Origin: a virus
IMG/VR virus record: IMGVR_UViG_3300034417_000014
Location: 1 to 64,000 of that record
Length of the DNA stretch: 64,000 bases
Strand: one strand, 5' to 3'
Shown: positions 7,972-15,242 of the stretch, piece by piece
Numbering within the stretch: the first letter of the stretch is position 1
Layout: each line of letters starts with the position of its first letter
Notes under the pieces: generated by a model
Databases searched by the model: none
What the model saw: the letters and a program-made list of their open reading frames with translations, nothing else
Told to the model about the DNA's origin: nothing
Position numbers and translations under genes: made by a program

Positions 7972-8166
7972 ATGGTTACTGTACTGTTCGTAGATCAGTT
8001 TAATAAACAGCGCAAATTCAAGATGCCAGAGGTGCCACGTGTTGGTGAGCGAGTGTCCTGGGATTATAAGCCATCTCCATTCGTTACTTCGGTAACTTGG
8101 TTGCTTCCAGGCACTGCATATCCAGCCAACGTTCCTGAAGATGTGCAGGTAGTTATTTCACTTTAA
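7972..8166 (+). CDS. hypothetical 64-aa protein
   Basis: Leader GCAACGGAGCAAAGCAAAATG gives a good ribosome site. Strand-rich small protein (TVLFVDQFNKQRKFKMP, GERVSWDY, VTSVTWLLPG, VQVVISL); it may be an SH3-like or OB-like barrel. No family recognised. Confidence 0.75.
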   Translation: MVTVLFVDQFNKQRKFKMPEVPRVGERVSWDYKPSPFVTSVTWLLPGTAYPANVPEDVQVVISL

Positions 8167-8170
8167 TGTG

Positions 8171-8199
8171 TTGACTCGTATAACGAATTCTTGTATAAT
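8171..8199 (+). promoter_or_regulatory. sigma70-like promoter of the ATPase gene
   Basis: TTGACT, 17 nt, TATAAT, then a 32-nt leader with AAAGGAAA. Confidence 0.8.
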
Positions 8200-8231
8200 T
8201 ATTTCACTTTAAACAGTAAAGGAAACACAAA

Positions 8232-9311
8232 ATGTCGCAAGTGCTTATTAAAAACGGTTTATGGCGTGGTCAGGTAATTGAGGGCAAAGTATTTACTGTC
8301 CACAAGCCATACAATCCGGAAACGGGTTGCATCACTGTTTGGGGCTCCCCAGCTGATGGGCTTGACATGCCCGCCCCGAATAAAGTACGTGTTTCCGTTA
8401 TGGACACGAGCTGCTTCGAAATGATGGGCGAGGACACTATTTTTGTTCCCCCAACTGTTGCAACTATGCGTTCCGTGGAAGAAGAGTTCTTTGCAAGCGA
8501 AACGGAAGATGAAGCAATGACGCGCATCTCCCGGACGTTTGAGATTTTGGAAGAGATGACGGAAGCGGCGGCGTCGGGAATTGTGCGCGGCATGGTAGTG
8601 TGCGGCCCACCCGGCATTGGTAAATCCCACGGCGTTGAGAAAGTGTTAACACGTGCCAACATGTTCTCCAAGATCAAGGACGTGCGGGAACGTTACACTG
8701 TGATGAAGGGTGCAATGTCTCCCTTGGGCTTGTACCGCACGTTGTACAACTATAGCTCCAAAGACAACGTTGTTGTGCTTGACGATTGCGACAGTGTGCT
8801 GTATGACGAAGAGTGCTTGAACTTGCTTAAATCAGCTCTTGACTCCGGCGAGAAAAGAAAGCTGTGCTGGGCAAAGGAGTCGCGTGTACTTGCAGACGAA
8901 GGCATCCCCCAAACGTTTAACTTTGAGGGAAGCGTGATCTTCTTGACAAACATCTCGTTTGACAAGTCCCGCGGCAAAATTGCAGACCACTTAGCTGCAA
9001 TCCAGTCACGCTGCCATTACTTGGATTTGGAGATTAGCACCCAGCGCGATCAGATCTTGCGCATCAAGCAGATTGTGCGCGCAGGCATGTTGGACAGCTA
9101 CGGCTTTTCCAAACGTGAAGAAGAGCAAGTTGTCAACTTCATTATTGACAATGCAGACTACTTGCTGGAACTGTCGTTGCGTATGGTTAAGAAGATCGCA
9201 GACTTGCGTAAAGCTATGCCCAACCAATGGGAAGAGCTTGCTGAGGCTACGTGCTTGAAGCGTACTGCTAAGTTCGCTCGCTTGTTGAAGCATAAGCAAC
9301 AGGAAGCGTGA
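8232..9311 (+). CDS. AAA+ family ATPase, 359 aa
   Basis: Walker A GPPGIGKS at 125-132, Walker B VVVLDD at 180-185, sensor-1 Asn in VIFLTN near 240 and a likely arginine finger in AAIQSRCH near 260. These give a complete AAA+ core from about residue 100 to 330, with a C-terminal helical lid. The first 100 residues are a separate beta-rich domain. Related P-loop ATPases occur in large phages with unclear role; helicase-loader or remodelling activity is possible. Monocistronic and the longest gene of the accessory region. Confidence 0.88.
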   Translation: MSQVLIKNGLWRGQVIEGKVFTVHKPYNPETGCITVWGSPADGLDMPAPNKVRVSVMDTSCFEMMGEDTIFVPPTVATMRSVEEEFFASETEDEAMTRISRTFEILEEMTEAAASGIVRGMVVCGPPGIGKSHGVEKVLTRANMFSKIKDVRERYTVMKGAMSPLGLYRTLYNYSSKDNVVVLDDCDSVLYDEECLNLLKSALDSGEKRKLCWAKESRVLADEGIPQTFNFEGSVIFLTNISFDKSRGKIADHLAAIQSRCHYLDLEISTQRDQILRIKQIVRAGMLDSYGFSKREEEQVVNFIIDNADYLLELSLRMVKKIADLRKAMPNQWEELAEATCLKRTAKFARLLKHKQQEA

Positions 9312-9314
9312 TCG

Positions 9315-9343
9315 TTGACAAGCGCCAAGGATGGCGCTATACT
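9315..9343 (+). promoter_or_regulatory. class B promoter with palindromic spacer
   Basis: TTGACA, 17 nt, TATACT. Inverted repeat AGCGCC-aaggat-GGCGCT; same geometry as 7911 but with different paired bases. Drives 9368 and 9606. Confidence 0.8.
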
Positions 9344-9367
9344 TGTTGGCTTAGTTAGGAGGACAAT

Positions 9368-9604
9368 ATGAAAACGGCACTTATACTTTTTGGGTCATTG
9401 GTTGCAGCGATAGTACTCAACGGTTTCCTAATGTCAATCAGCCCTTTGTGGTATTGCAAAGCGGCATCAACTGTATTAATATCAACGTTGATGATGACAG
9501 TGTTTGAGCGTATACTGTACAAACAATGGACTTGGCCGATCACTTCATTCCTGGCAGCTACAATTGCAGTCATAGTGATGCATTACGTGCTGCATATCTT
9601 TTGA
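9368..9604 (+). CDS. small inner-membrane protein, 78 aa
   Basis: Two or three hydrophobic spans (about 4-27, 31-47 and 57-76) joined by short polar loops, with AGGAGG 5 nt before the start. Not recognised. Immediately followed by a lipoprotein gene, suggesting an envelope-directed pair. Confidence 0.78.
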   Translation: MKTALILFGSLVAAIVLNGFLMSISPLWYCKAASTVLISTLMMTVFERILYKQWTWPITSFLAATIAVIVMHYVLHIF

Positions 9605-9605
9605 G

Positions 9606-9905
9606 ATGATTATGAAAGACACTGTGGAATATATAGGCTTACTGGTACTGGCAGCGGTAGGCGTTGTCGTTATTGTAGGATGTACGAAGGATCCGGTTAG
9701 CACCACGTATACAAACAACCCTGAGGTTCCAGTGTCAGTGCTGTTTGAGTACGACGGTTGCAAGATGTATCGGTTCGCAGACGATGGCCGGCATCACTAC
9801 TATGCTAAGTGCGAAAACGCAAAGGTGCAGACAGAAAACAGCCACACTGAGAGTTGTGGTAAGAATTGTACTAGAACTGTTGAAGATAACATCTTCACTG
9901 AGTAA
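9606..9905 (+). CDS. putative lipoprotein, 99 aa (DUF4884-like)
   Basis: Starts at 9606 or the ATG at 9612. Hydrophobic segment 10-25 ends in VVIVGC, a lipobox with Cys26. The mature part contains FEYDGCKMYRFADDGRHHYYAKC, a pattern I associate with DUF4884 from phage and bacterial small lipoproteins, followed by two more cysteines (SCGKNC). Probably anchored in the envelope; phage lipoproteins often block superinfection, but that is inference here. Confidence 0.75.
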   Translation: MIMKDTVEYIGLLVLAAVGVVVIVGCTKDPVSTTYTNNPEVPVSVLFEYDGCKMYRFADDGRHHYYAKCENAKVQTENSHTESCGKNCTRTVEDNIFTE

Positions 9906-9911
9906 GAACAA

Positions 9912-9996
9912 GCCCGGATGGTGAAATAGGTAGACACTAGGGACTTAAAATCCCTCGACTTCGGTCATGCCGGTTCGACTCCGGCTCCGGGCACCA
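9912..9996 (+). tRNA. tRNA-Leu (TAA)
   Basis: Full cloverleaf of 85 nt: acceptor GCCCGGA/TCCGGGC, long variable arm typical of class II tRNAs, anticodon loop CTTAAAA giving anticodon TAA (reads UUA), T arm GGTTCGACTCC, encoded CCA. Confidence 0.95.
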
Positions 9997-10010
9997 ATTT
10001 TGCAAACCCA

Positions 10011-10039
10011 TTGACACACTCCTGTTAGATGTATATAAT
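10011..10039 (+). promoter_or_regulatory. sigma70-like promoter
   Basis: TTGACA, 17 nt, TATAAT, 15 nt after the tRNA-Leu. Drives 10071 and 10263. Confidence 0.78.
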
Positions 10040-10070
10040 AACAGGACACAAACAGAGTAGGACTTAAACG

Positions 10071-10253
10071 ATGCACATGTACTTCCAGGATATTGCAATT
10101 GGTTCCAAATGGGCTAACAACAAGACCAACACTGAAGTAACTGTTGTTGACAAACTGTCGAACCAGGACATTGTGTTCCGTGATGCACGTGGTCGTCGAG
10201 ACACTCGTGACTGTGAAGATTTCCAAAACACCCACACTATCAAATCAAACTGA
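10071..10253 (+). CDS. hypothetical 60-aa protein
   Basis: GTAGGA 8-10 nt upstream. Pattern GSKWANNKTNTEVTVVDKL...IVFRDARG...DCEDFQ suggests a small beta-barrel (SH3/KOW-like) with a closing helix, as seen in other phage small proteins. Function unknown. Confidence 0.75.
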   Translation: MHMYFQDIAIGSKWANNKTNTEVTVVDKLSNQDIVFRDARGRRDTRDCEDFQNTHTIKSN

Positions 10254-10262
10254 GGATACACA

Positions 10263-10742
10263 ATGGACTTTCTAGCTGGCGTACTGTTATCGTTCCCCGT
10301 ATGGATCATTGCGCTACTTGCCGCAGCAGGCTTGTACGATCGTGATCACAAGGTGCTACTTGCATTCTTCGCAGTCTTGTTTGCGTTCATCACTTACAAG
10401 CTGTTCCTTCCCGTCCTGGCACTGGTTCCGATTTATTACTTGATCGGCGGATACATTGCTGCAGGCGTGCTATGGTCAGTCTTTAAGTGGATCCGATACT
10501 GTGACAGCATTACCGAAATGGTACGTAAAGGATATATCAGTAAAGAGCAAGGCTTGCGCAAGATTGCGTTTGACGATAACATTTCTGACATTGTAGGTTG
10601 GGCAGCTATGTGGCCGTTCAGCTTCATTGGTACTGCATTGTATGACGTGTTTAACGTGTTTACTACGCTTATCACACGCACGTTCCGTGGAACTTATCGC
10701 GTGATCGCTGACCACTTCGCTGGGAAGATCAACAAGCTGTAA
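10263..10742 (+). CDS. membrane protein, 159 aa
   Basis: Hydrophobic spans at about 3-24, 30-46, 48-72 and 112-130. A soluble segment between (ITEMVRKGYISKEQGLRKIAFDD) is amphipathic. GAGGA precedes the ATG. Co-transcribed with 10071. No family recognised. Confidence 0.78.
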   Translation: MDFLAGVLLSFPVWIIALLAAAGLYDRDHKVLLAFFAVLFAFITYKLFLPVLALVPIYYLIGGYIAAGVLWSVFKWIRYCDSITEMVRKGYISKEQGLRKIAFDDNISDIVGWAAMWPFSFIGTALYDVFNVFTTLITRTFRGTYRVIADHFAGKINKL

Positions 10743-10750
10743 GAAATAGG

Positions 10751-10779
10751 TAGACAAGCGGGGGCAACCCCGCTATACT
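10751..10779 (+). promoter_or_regulatory. class B promoter with palindromic spacer
   Basis: TAGACA, 17 nt, TATACT; inverted repeat AGCGGGG-gcaa-CCCCGCT. The 14 nt GAAATAGGTAGACA spanning its -35 is identical to a stretch of the tRNA-Leu at 9923-9936. Confidence 0.82.
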
Positions 10780-10811
10780 GTTTACACACTAAAGCAAACG
10801 AGTAAACGGAA

Positions 10812-11099
10812 ATGGCAACGAAAGCAATTAAGAACTTTGTATATGAGTGCGTTGATTCGTTTAACGAAGTGCTGGCAAAGAGTACTTGCCCTCCAGATGT
10901 GCGCCAAGGTGTTATTAACTCGGCGCAAAAGGTTCTGATGCAGGCAGGCTTATACGAAGGCTTCCGTTACTTGCCAATACATGAAGTGCCCAAAGGTCAT
11001 CGCCCGGGAATTAACTTGTTAGCTGCATCAACAGATGAACAGTTTGACAACTGTGATGAAACCCGTGTACACTTTTTTGTAGGGCATTTGGCGAACTAA
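10812..11099 (+). CDS. hypothetical 95-aa protein
   Basis: Mostly helical N-terminal half (KAIKNFVYECVDSFNEVLAKS, VRQGVINSAQKVLMQAG) and a C-terminal region rich in H, D and F ending ETRVHFFVGHLAN. Leader AACGAGTAAACGGAAATG. Function not recognised. Confidence 0.76.
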   Translation: MATKAIKNFVYECVDSFNEVLAKSTCPPDVRQGVINSAQKVLMQAGLYEGFRYLPIHEVPKGHRPGINLLAASTDEQFDNCDETRVHFFVGHLAN

Positions 11100-11100
11100 C

Positions 11101-11262
11101 ATGATGAACTTATCCTTCATGATAGTTGTGTTCGCAGTCAATAGCTACGCTGCTGTCTTTTGTAAGAATAATGAACCATGGCTCCGTTGCATTAACGGGG
11201 CGTTGGCTGTATACTTTGCAATAGCAATACGCGGAGCAGTACATAACATATGGGGCCTTTAG
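11101..11262 (+). CDS. membrane micro-protein, 53 aa
   Basis: Open frame from ATG at 11101, one base after the preceding stop. Hydrophobic runs MMNLSFMIVVFAVNSYAAVF and INGALAVYFAIAI make two short membrane spans. The stop TAG lies inside the first bases of the next tRNA, a tight gene-tRNA overlap. Confidence 0.62.
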   Translation: MMNLSFMIVVFAVNSYAAVFCKNNEPWLRCINGALAVYFAIAIRGAVHNIWGL

Positions 11263-11329
11263 CTCAGTTGGTTAGAGCAAACGACTCATAATCGTTAGGT
11301 CCTCGGTTCAAGCCCGAGAAGGCCCACCA
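11253..11329 (+). tRNA. tRNA with CAT anticodon (Met, or Ile2 if modified)
   Basis: 77 nt with acceptor GGGCCTT/AAGGCCC, D arm AGCTCAGTTGGTTAGAGC, anticodon loop CTCATAA (CAT), T arm GGTTCAAGCCC, encoded CCA. The anticodon stem CGACTCATAATCG and the T-arm GGTTCAAG resemble bacterial tRNA-Ile2, whose CAU is converted by TilS, more than elongator tRNA-Met. Initiator identity is unlikely. Confidence 0.9.
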
Positions 11330-11348
11330 AACACAATAGGGGAACAAG

Positions 11349-11618
11349 ATGTCTGACGTAGCTGTAGTAAATGGTATCGAGTATAACTACTTTGTTCGTA
11401 ACAACGGCAAGAAGGATTACATCGCAGTATACCAGTCGGGCTATCCCAACACGCTGTTCCTTGCAGTAAACATTGACCACATCGCCCAGGAAGCAAGCAT
11501 TGATGCACTGGACTGTTCGTTTGATGCAGAATACAAAAGCATGTTCACAGAACGCTGCATGACTGATTACTACAGTAAAGTAGTCAAAGATGCAATACAA
11601 TTGGCAGAACTAGTTTAA
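11349..11618 (+). CDS. hypothetical 89-aa protein
   Basis: Lies between two tRNAs with no promoter of its own; AGGGGAAC precedes the ATG. Strand-rich N-terminus (VAVVNGIEYNYFVRNNGKKDYIAVYQSG), then helices to the C-terminus (MTDYYSKVVKDAIQLAELV). The stop is one base before the tRNA-Arg. Unknown function. Confidence 0.75.
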   Translation: MSDVAVVNGIEYNYFVRNNGKKDYIAVYQSGYPNTLFLAVNIDHIAQEASIDALDCSFDAEYKSMFTERCMTDYYSKVVKDAIQLAELV

Positions 11619-11619
11619 C

Positions 11620-11696
11620 GCGCTTGTAGCTCAGTTGGACAGAGCAACGGATTTCTAATCCGTGGGTCGGGGGTTCGAGCCCCTCCAGGCGTACCA
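11620..11696 (+). tRNA. tRNA-Arg (TCT)
   Basis: 77 nt: acceptor GCGCTTG/CAGGCGT with a G-U first pair, anticodon stem ACGGA/TCCGT, loop TTTCTAA giving TCT (reads AGA), T arm GGGTTCGAGCCC, encoded CCA. AGA is rare in many Gram-negative hosts. Confidence 0.94.
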
Positions 11697-11712
11697 TATT
11701 GCAATAAACCTG

Positions 11713-11741
11713 TTGACAACGGTGTTGGCAGGCAGTACACT
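11713..11741 (+). promoter_or_regulatory. sigma70-like promoter
   Basis: TTGACA, 17 nt, TACACT; drives the 61-aa gene at 11769. Confidence 0.72.
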
Positions 11742-11768
11742 GCACACATAAAATAATAAGGAGGGTAT

Positions 11769-11954
11769 ATGATACCTGTAATCGTAGTAGATGAAAATGT
11801 AAGTGAAGCAAAGGCATACCCATCAGTCGCAGCAGCAGCTCGCGCACTTGACATGCACCACAGCACCGTATGGCGCGCAATGACTGGCGACCGTGGCGCT
11901 ATGACTGCCGCAGGTATGTTTATTGTACCACTTGAGTTTGACGAAGCGTTCTAA
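11769..11954 (+). CDS. small HTH-like DNA-binding protein (NUMOD1-like), 61 aa
   Basis: Residues 17-40, AYPSVAAAARALDMHHSTVWRAM, match the short helix-turn-helix repeat found in phage homing endonucleases (NUMOD1 type) but without a nuclease domain. It could be a free-standing DNA-binding regulator or a remnant. AAGGAGGG precedes the ATG; a good terminator follows at once. Confidence 0.72.
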   Translation: MIPVIVVDENVSEAKAYPSVAAAARALDMHHSTVWRAMTGDRGAMTAAGMFIVPLEFDEAF

Positions 11955-11973
11955 CCAACGCTAGGCATAAATG

Positions 11974-11995
11974 ACCTGCTTCGGCAGGTTTTTTA
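11974..11995 (+). terminator. intrinsic terminator
   Basis: Stem ACCTGC/GCAGGT with a TTCG tetraloop, then TTTTT. Ends the HTH-like gene unit. Confidence 0.88.
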
Positions 11996-11999
11996 TTGG

Positions 12000-12028
12000 T
12001 TGACATTCCAGTTTAGATCCACTATAGT
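12000..12028 (+). promoter_or_regulatory. class A promoter
   Basis: TTGACA, spacer with TTCCAG and ATCCAC half-sites, TATAGT; starts 5 nt after the terminator. Confidence 0.8.
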
Positions 12029-12055
12029 GTGTACATTGTGTTACAGGAATATATC

Positions 12056-12466
12056 ATGTACGGTAATAAGTTTTTCCCAGGTGATGTCGTCATGGCTAAC
12101 CGAGAACGTCGTAGGCAGCTGGAAGGCCATCAATGGTCGGAGATGTTCATCGATCCTACTAGGGCAACTGTCGTTTTGGTTGACAAGCACCTGATGTATA
12201 CGTTGTGTGACGACGATGGTGATGAGTTTAAATGCGCCGAATGGAGACTAGAAGCCACTGCACCTTTGCGCACTGTTCCACAAGAACTGTTCTTGCAGTA
12301 CATGAAGGACGGACATTGGTTTGGGAATCCTTACCAGGGTAACAATCCCATTGATACTATACGCTGGTATAGAAATAAGCATGGCACAGGCCTAAAGGAA
12401 AGTAAAGACGCAACTGATAACTGGATAGCAGTAAACTGGAAAAATAGAGTTGACACTTCACTTTAG
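12056..12466 (+). CDS. hypothetical 136-aa protein
   Basis: Start at 12056 (MYGNKFFPGDVV) with ACAGGAA upstream; an earlier ATG at 12029 lies right at the promoter -10. The opening FPGDVVMANRERR recalls SH3-like domains. Charged, soluble, many W residues. Not recognised. Confidence 0.75.
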   Translation: MYGNKFFPGDVVMANRERRRQLEGHQWSEMFIDPTRATVVLVDKHLMYTLCDDDGDEFKCAEWRLEATAPLRTVPQELFLQYMKDGHWFGNPYQGNNPIDTIRWYRNKHGTGLKESKDATDNWIAVNWKNRVDTSL

Positions 12467-12478
12467 TTCCACTATAAT
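12450..12478 (+). promoter_or_regulatory. class A promoter inside the end of the upstream gene
   Basis: TTGACA, spacer CTTCACTTTAGTTCCAC, TATAAT. The -35 lies within the last codons of the 136-aa gene. Confidence 0.85.
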
Positions 12479-12510
12479 GTTTACACACTAAAGCAAACGG
12501 AGTAAGGCAA

Positions 12511-12831
12511 ATGACAAACAGCAATCCAGCAGCAATACTTGCAACGGCAAAAGAGCAAGCCAATGCAGCAATTGTTGGCAAGGCAGATGGCTACCCATGT
12601 GGCTTTGCGTGGGTTAACATTAGACCTGCGCGTGGTGAGTTTGTTTCGTATTTGAAGAAGAATGGTATTGGTCGCACTGATTCCTACGAGGGCGGTTACA
12701 GACTTAGCTCATACGAAGTGTGTAACTTCAACGGTCAAAACATTGACGTGAAGGAAGCAGGCTGTAATGCGTTTGTCGCTGTACTGCGCGCAAATGGGAT
12801 TAAAGCATACGTTGGGTCGCGGATGGACTAA
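12511..12831 (+). CDS. hypothetical 106-aa protein
   Basis: Leader AAACGGAGTAAGGCAAATG. N-terminal Ala-rich helix (NPAAILATAKEQANAAIV), then CGFAWVNIRPARGEFVSYLKKNGIGR and a C-terminal FVAVLRANGIKAYVGSRMD. The GFAWV and ARGEF pattern seems familiar from phage small proteins, but I cannot give a function. Confidence 0.78.
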   Translation: MTNSNPAAILATAKEQANAAIVGKADGYPCGFAWVNIRPARGEFVSYLKKNGIGRTDSYEGGYRLSSYEVCNFNGQNIDVKEAGCNAFVAVLRANGIKAYVGSRMD

Positions 12832-12860
12832 TGAAGCATTCTAAGTCAACGTAAAACCAA

Positions 12861-12885
12861 AAAGCCTGCGTAAGCGGGCTTTTTA
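12861..12885 (+). terminator. intrinsic terminator
   Basis: AAAGCCTGC-gtaa-GCGGGCTTT with one G-U pair, then TTT. Downstream of the 106-aa gene. Confidence 0.85.
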
Positions 12886-12889
12886 ACGG

Positions 12890-12918
12890 TTGACATTCCA
12901 GTTCCTATTCACTATACT
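12890..12918 (+). promoter_or_regulatory. class A promoter
   Basis: TTGACA, 17 nt, TATACT; drives 12950 and the acetyltransferase. Confidence 0.8.
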
Positions 12919-12949
12919 GTTTGAACATTAACTAGCACAGGCGCTAAAC

Positions 12950-13249
12950 ATGTTCACAATCCTTAGTGTTTCCCCAATGAACATTAGCAGCAAGCCCCAC
13001 GAGGTTACAGTTATATCAACTGGCGCCACGCAAGCTGCGGCATGCGAGGGACTACGCAAGTACATACTGGAAAACAACGAGCGCCTGCTAACACACGACG
13101 ATCTACCAGACTGCATTAAAACACTGGCAGAGAATAGCATTGCCAACAATGCAGACATTGTGTTCACTGTCAACGACAAAAACTTTGTTTGCATTAATGA
13201 CGCGCAAGCCGAGATGGACTATTACTATATGGTCGAGTTGCCAGCATGA
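12950..13249 (+). CDS. hypothetical 99-aa protein
   Basis: Alpha/beta: a strand (FTILSVSPM), EVTVISTGATQAAACEGLRKYILEN helix, then ENSIANNADIVFTVNDKNFVCIND. Overlaps the start of the acetyltransferase gene by ATGA. No family recognised. Confidence 0.74.
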   Translation: MFTILSVSPMNISSKPHEVTVISTGATQAAACEGLRKYILENNERLLTHDDLPDCIKTLAENSIANNADIVFTVNDKNFVCINDAQAEMDYYYMVELPA

Positions 13250-13632
13250 AGCTAACATACCGTGTAAGTAATAACAACCGGGAACTGGCGCAGCTCGCAA
13301 GGGCTGCAATAGAAGCTCGCTTATACGTGGCAGGGTGGGCACTGCTGCCGTGGCTGCGAATGATTGTGGAGGATGGGCCCGACGATGCAGAGCAGATTGC
13401 AATTGCGTATAACGGCAGCAAGCCTGTTGCAATTGCGTACAAGCATACCCACGTTCCACTTTGGATGTCTGGGCACGGCTTTGGTGTAGCAGTATACGTT
13501 GACAAATCCTGCAGACGGCGTGGCATAGGAACAAAATTAGTTGCAAAGCTAACCCAGGGTAAGTCGTTTGCGTGGGGCGAAGGAGTAGAAGGTTCCGTAC
13601 AGTTCTTCGAAAAGATTCTAAAAACTGGTTGA
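13246..13632 (+). CDS. GNAT-family N-acetyltransferase, 128 aa
   Basis: Acetyl-CoA-binding motif A is visible at about 83-101: a beta strand AVYVDKSC followed by RRRGIG (90-95) and the helix TKLVAKL. The upstream strand VAIAYKHTH and the short size fit a minimal GNAT fold. Substrate unknown; phage GNATs may modify host proteins or toxins. Translationally coupled to the 99-aa gene. Confidence 0.85.
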   Translation: MKLTYRVSNNNRELAQLARAAIEARLYVAGWALLPWLRMIVEDGPDDAEQIAIAYNGSKPVAIAYKHTHVPLWMSGHGFGVAVYVDKSCRRRGIGTKLVAKLTQGKSFAWGEGVEGSVQFFEKILKTG

Positions 13633-13657
13633 CTTCTGGTATGTAAACATCTATAAT
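13629..13657 (+). promoter_or_regulatory. sigma70-like promoter of the SprT-like gene
   Basis: TTGACT, 17 nt, TATAAT. The -35 overlaps the end of the acetyltransferase gene. Confidence 0.8.
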
Positions 13658-13689
13658 GTGAAACATACAGTAAACAACGGAGCAAGGCA

Positions 13690-14451
13690 ATGAACGAAGC
13701 GCAACGCAAGCAAGTATTAAATGCAACCGAAGCATACTTTGTCAAAGCAGAACAAATTTACAATCGCAAATTTGATCGTGTTCCAGTAGTGTTTAATGCA
13801 CGCCTTACATCATGCGGCGGGAAAGCATACTACACCCGTTTTGGATGCACGCCAGTTAAACTGGAATACGGTTCACAGTTTATTACAGAATTTACAGAAT
13901 GGTTTGTACACGAAGTTACTGGGCACGAAGTTGCTCACTTAGTGTCCGTTAGCTTGCATGGTCACGCTGGTCGTGGGCACGGTCCAGAATGGAAGCGTGT
14001 AATGATCGCGCTGGGCTTAGATCCCAAGCGTACCCACAACAAAGTGTTGTCGTCCAAAGCTGCTAAACGTGCAGAATTCCAATACACTTGCGCGTGTACA
14101 GATGCAGGCACTTGCTCTTCCACTATTTACAACAAGCTGCTCCGGGGGAGTGTATACACTTGCCGCAAGTGCAAGACCCCCATTAGAGCAAAAGGGCGAA
14201 ACACGCCTGCTCCCCAGCTGCGGCAAGCTGCTGTTGCTGCTGAGGCCCCACGTACACGTATCCCAGCTGCTCCACGTGTTGCTGTAAACGGGAAAGCAAA
14301 ACCTAAGTCCGAACAGTTGCGCGATATAATCCGTGCTAACCCAAAAGCAAACGAGCAACAGATTATGGAGCTTGCTAAACACATTGGCATTAAGCCCCAG
14401 CTGTTAAAACGCTACGTCCAAGGCAACATTATTACTGTAAGGGGAGCATAG
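13690..14451 (+). CDS. SprT-like zinc metalloprotease, 253 aa
   Basis: HExxH motif HEVAH at 79-83 and a third ligand His97 in GHGPEW define a SprT/Spartan-like active site. A C4 zinc ribbon follows: Cys134/136 and Cys158/161. Residues about 165-205 are a Pro/Ala-rich linker, and the last 45 residues (SEQLRDIIRANPKANEQQIMEL...) form a helical, winged-helix-like tail also present in the 208-aa protein at 17352. SprT-like proteases cut DNA-bound proteins; here it may clear roadblocks during phage replication. Confidence 0.88.
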   Translation: MNEAQRKQVLNATEAYFVKAEQIYNRKFDRVPVVFNARLTSCGGKAYYTRFGCTPVKLEYGSQFITEFTEWFVHEVTGHEVAHLVSVSLHGHAGRGHGPEWKRVMIALGLDPKRTHNKVLSSKAAKRAEFQYTCACTDAGTCSSTIYNKLLRGSVYTCRKCKTPIRAKGRNTPAPQLRQAAVAAEAPRTRIPAAPRVAVNGKAKPKSEQLRDIIRANPKANEQQIMELAKHIGIKPQLLKRYVQGNIITVRGA

Positions 14452-14452
14452 G

Positions 14453-14656
14453 ATGGCTTCTATGACTGCATACGAAGCCCGGCAAGCATGTCGGGCACTT
14501 CGGTTAGCATTAACGGCACGCAACATAAATATGGTTGTTATAGGGCGGCGCAAAGTGGAATCGACGGCACATTTTTATGCTAGTGGTGGTTGCACTTTGA
14601 CAGAAGCGGTAGTATACTTAGCGGGACTTAAAACAACAGTGGATACACACGCATGA
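14453..14656 (+). CDS. hypothetical 67-aa protein
   Basis: Starts one base after the SprT-like stop, so same operon. Helix YEARQACRALRLALTARN, strand MVVIGRRKVESTAHFYASGG, then a helix LTEAVVYLAGLK. Overlaps the next start by ATGA. Unknown. Confidence 0.7.
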   Translation: MASMTAYEARQACRALRLALTARNINMVVIGRRKVESTAHFYASGGCTLTEAVVYLAGLKTTVDTHA

Positions 14657-14940
14657 GCACACTCCTATTTTTTGCCTTGCTGGTTGGGAGTATACTGATA
14701 GGAGTGTACTTTGTTAGCAGGCATTCTAAAGACGACGCGCTACTGTACTGGCAACGCGAAGCTGAGAGTTCCTGGAGAAGCCACTTCCAGGCGGCAAAAG
14801 AGTGTATCGATCACGAGCACAGGATTGCAGAGCTGCAATACGATCTTGAGCAACTAAGGCATCCGGTCAAGCCGAAACAGTTCCGAGATAAACTTGCGAA
14901 GATTAGGCTTGCTCGTCAGAACAAACGACGTTACAATTAA
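14653..14940 (+). CDS. membrane-anchored coiled-coil protein, 95 aa
   Basis: One N-terminal membrane span (about 4-21), then a charged helix AAKECIDHEHRIAELQYDLEQLRH and a basic C-terminus (DKLAKIRLARQNKRR). The size and layout recall phage spanin i-subunits (Rz), but no outer-membrane partner is next to it, so this remains a guess. Confidence 0.72.
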   Translation: MSTLLFFALLVGSILIGVYFVSRHSKDDALLYWQREAESSWRSHFQAAKECIDHEHRIAELQYDLEQLRHPVKPKQFRDKLAKIRLARQNKRRYN

Positions 14941-14964
14941 CACACAGAAGCAGAGATACACATT

Positions 14965-15195
14965 ATGTCAGTAAAGAACTTGTTTGGAGATGCAGTTGGC
15001 GGATGGTTTTTCTCCAGACTCTTCTGCACTAAGAAACGGCTGTTCCTATATGTAATGGGACTTTACATGTTTGCAGATTTCCTGCATAAGGTTGAGCCAA
15101 CCAATTCGATGTGGTATTGTTTTGGCTTTGCGTTTCTTGTATCAATGATCCCGTTCCTTTTGATTGCAGCGGCAGTGAAGAGGATAGTGTCTTGA
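14965..15195 (+). CDS. membrane protein, 76 aa
   Basis: Hydrophobic spans about 26-40 and 50-72. Basic loop (FCTKKRLF) between. Last gene of the SprT operon; the next promoter overlaps its stop codon. Not recognised. Confidence 0.72.
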   Translation: MSVKNLFGDAVGGWFFSRLFCTKKRLFLYVMGLYMFADFLHKVEPTNSMWYCFGFAFLVSMIPFLLIAAAVKRIVS

Positions 15196-15220
15196 CATTC
15201 CTCTTAGCAACCACTAACGT
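15192..15220 (+). promoter_or_regulatory. sigma70-like promoter, weak -10
   Basis: TTGACA, 17 nt, TAACGT. Confidence 0.55.
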
Positions 15221-15242
15221 TATTGCATACTCGAAGAACACA

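Noticed and set aside
11769-11954. Homing endonuclease
   Set aside because: Only the NUMOD1-like HTH is present; no GIY-YIG or HNH motif.
13103-13735. 210-aa and 183-aa minus-strand frames
   Set aside because: Antisense to the acetyltransferase and SprT-like genes, Cys/Leu/Arg-rich shadow composition.
14017-14382. 121-aa minus-strand frame
   Set aside because: Shadow of the SprT-like gene.
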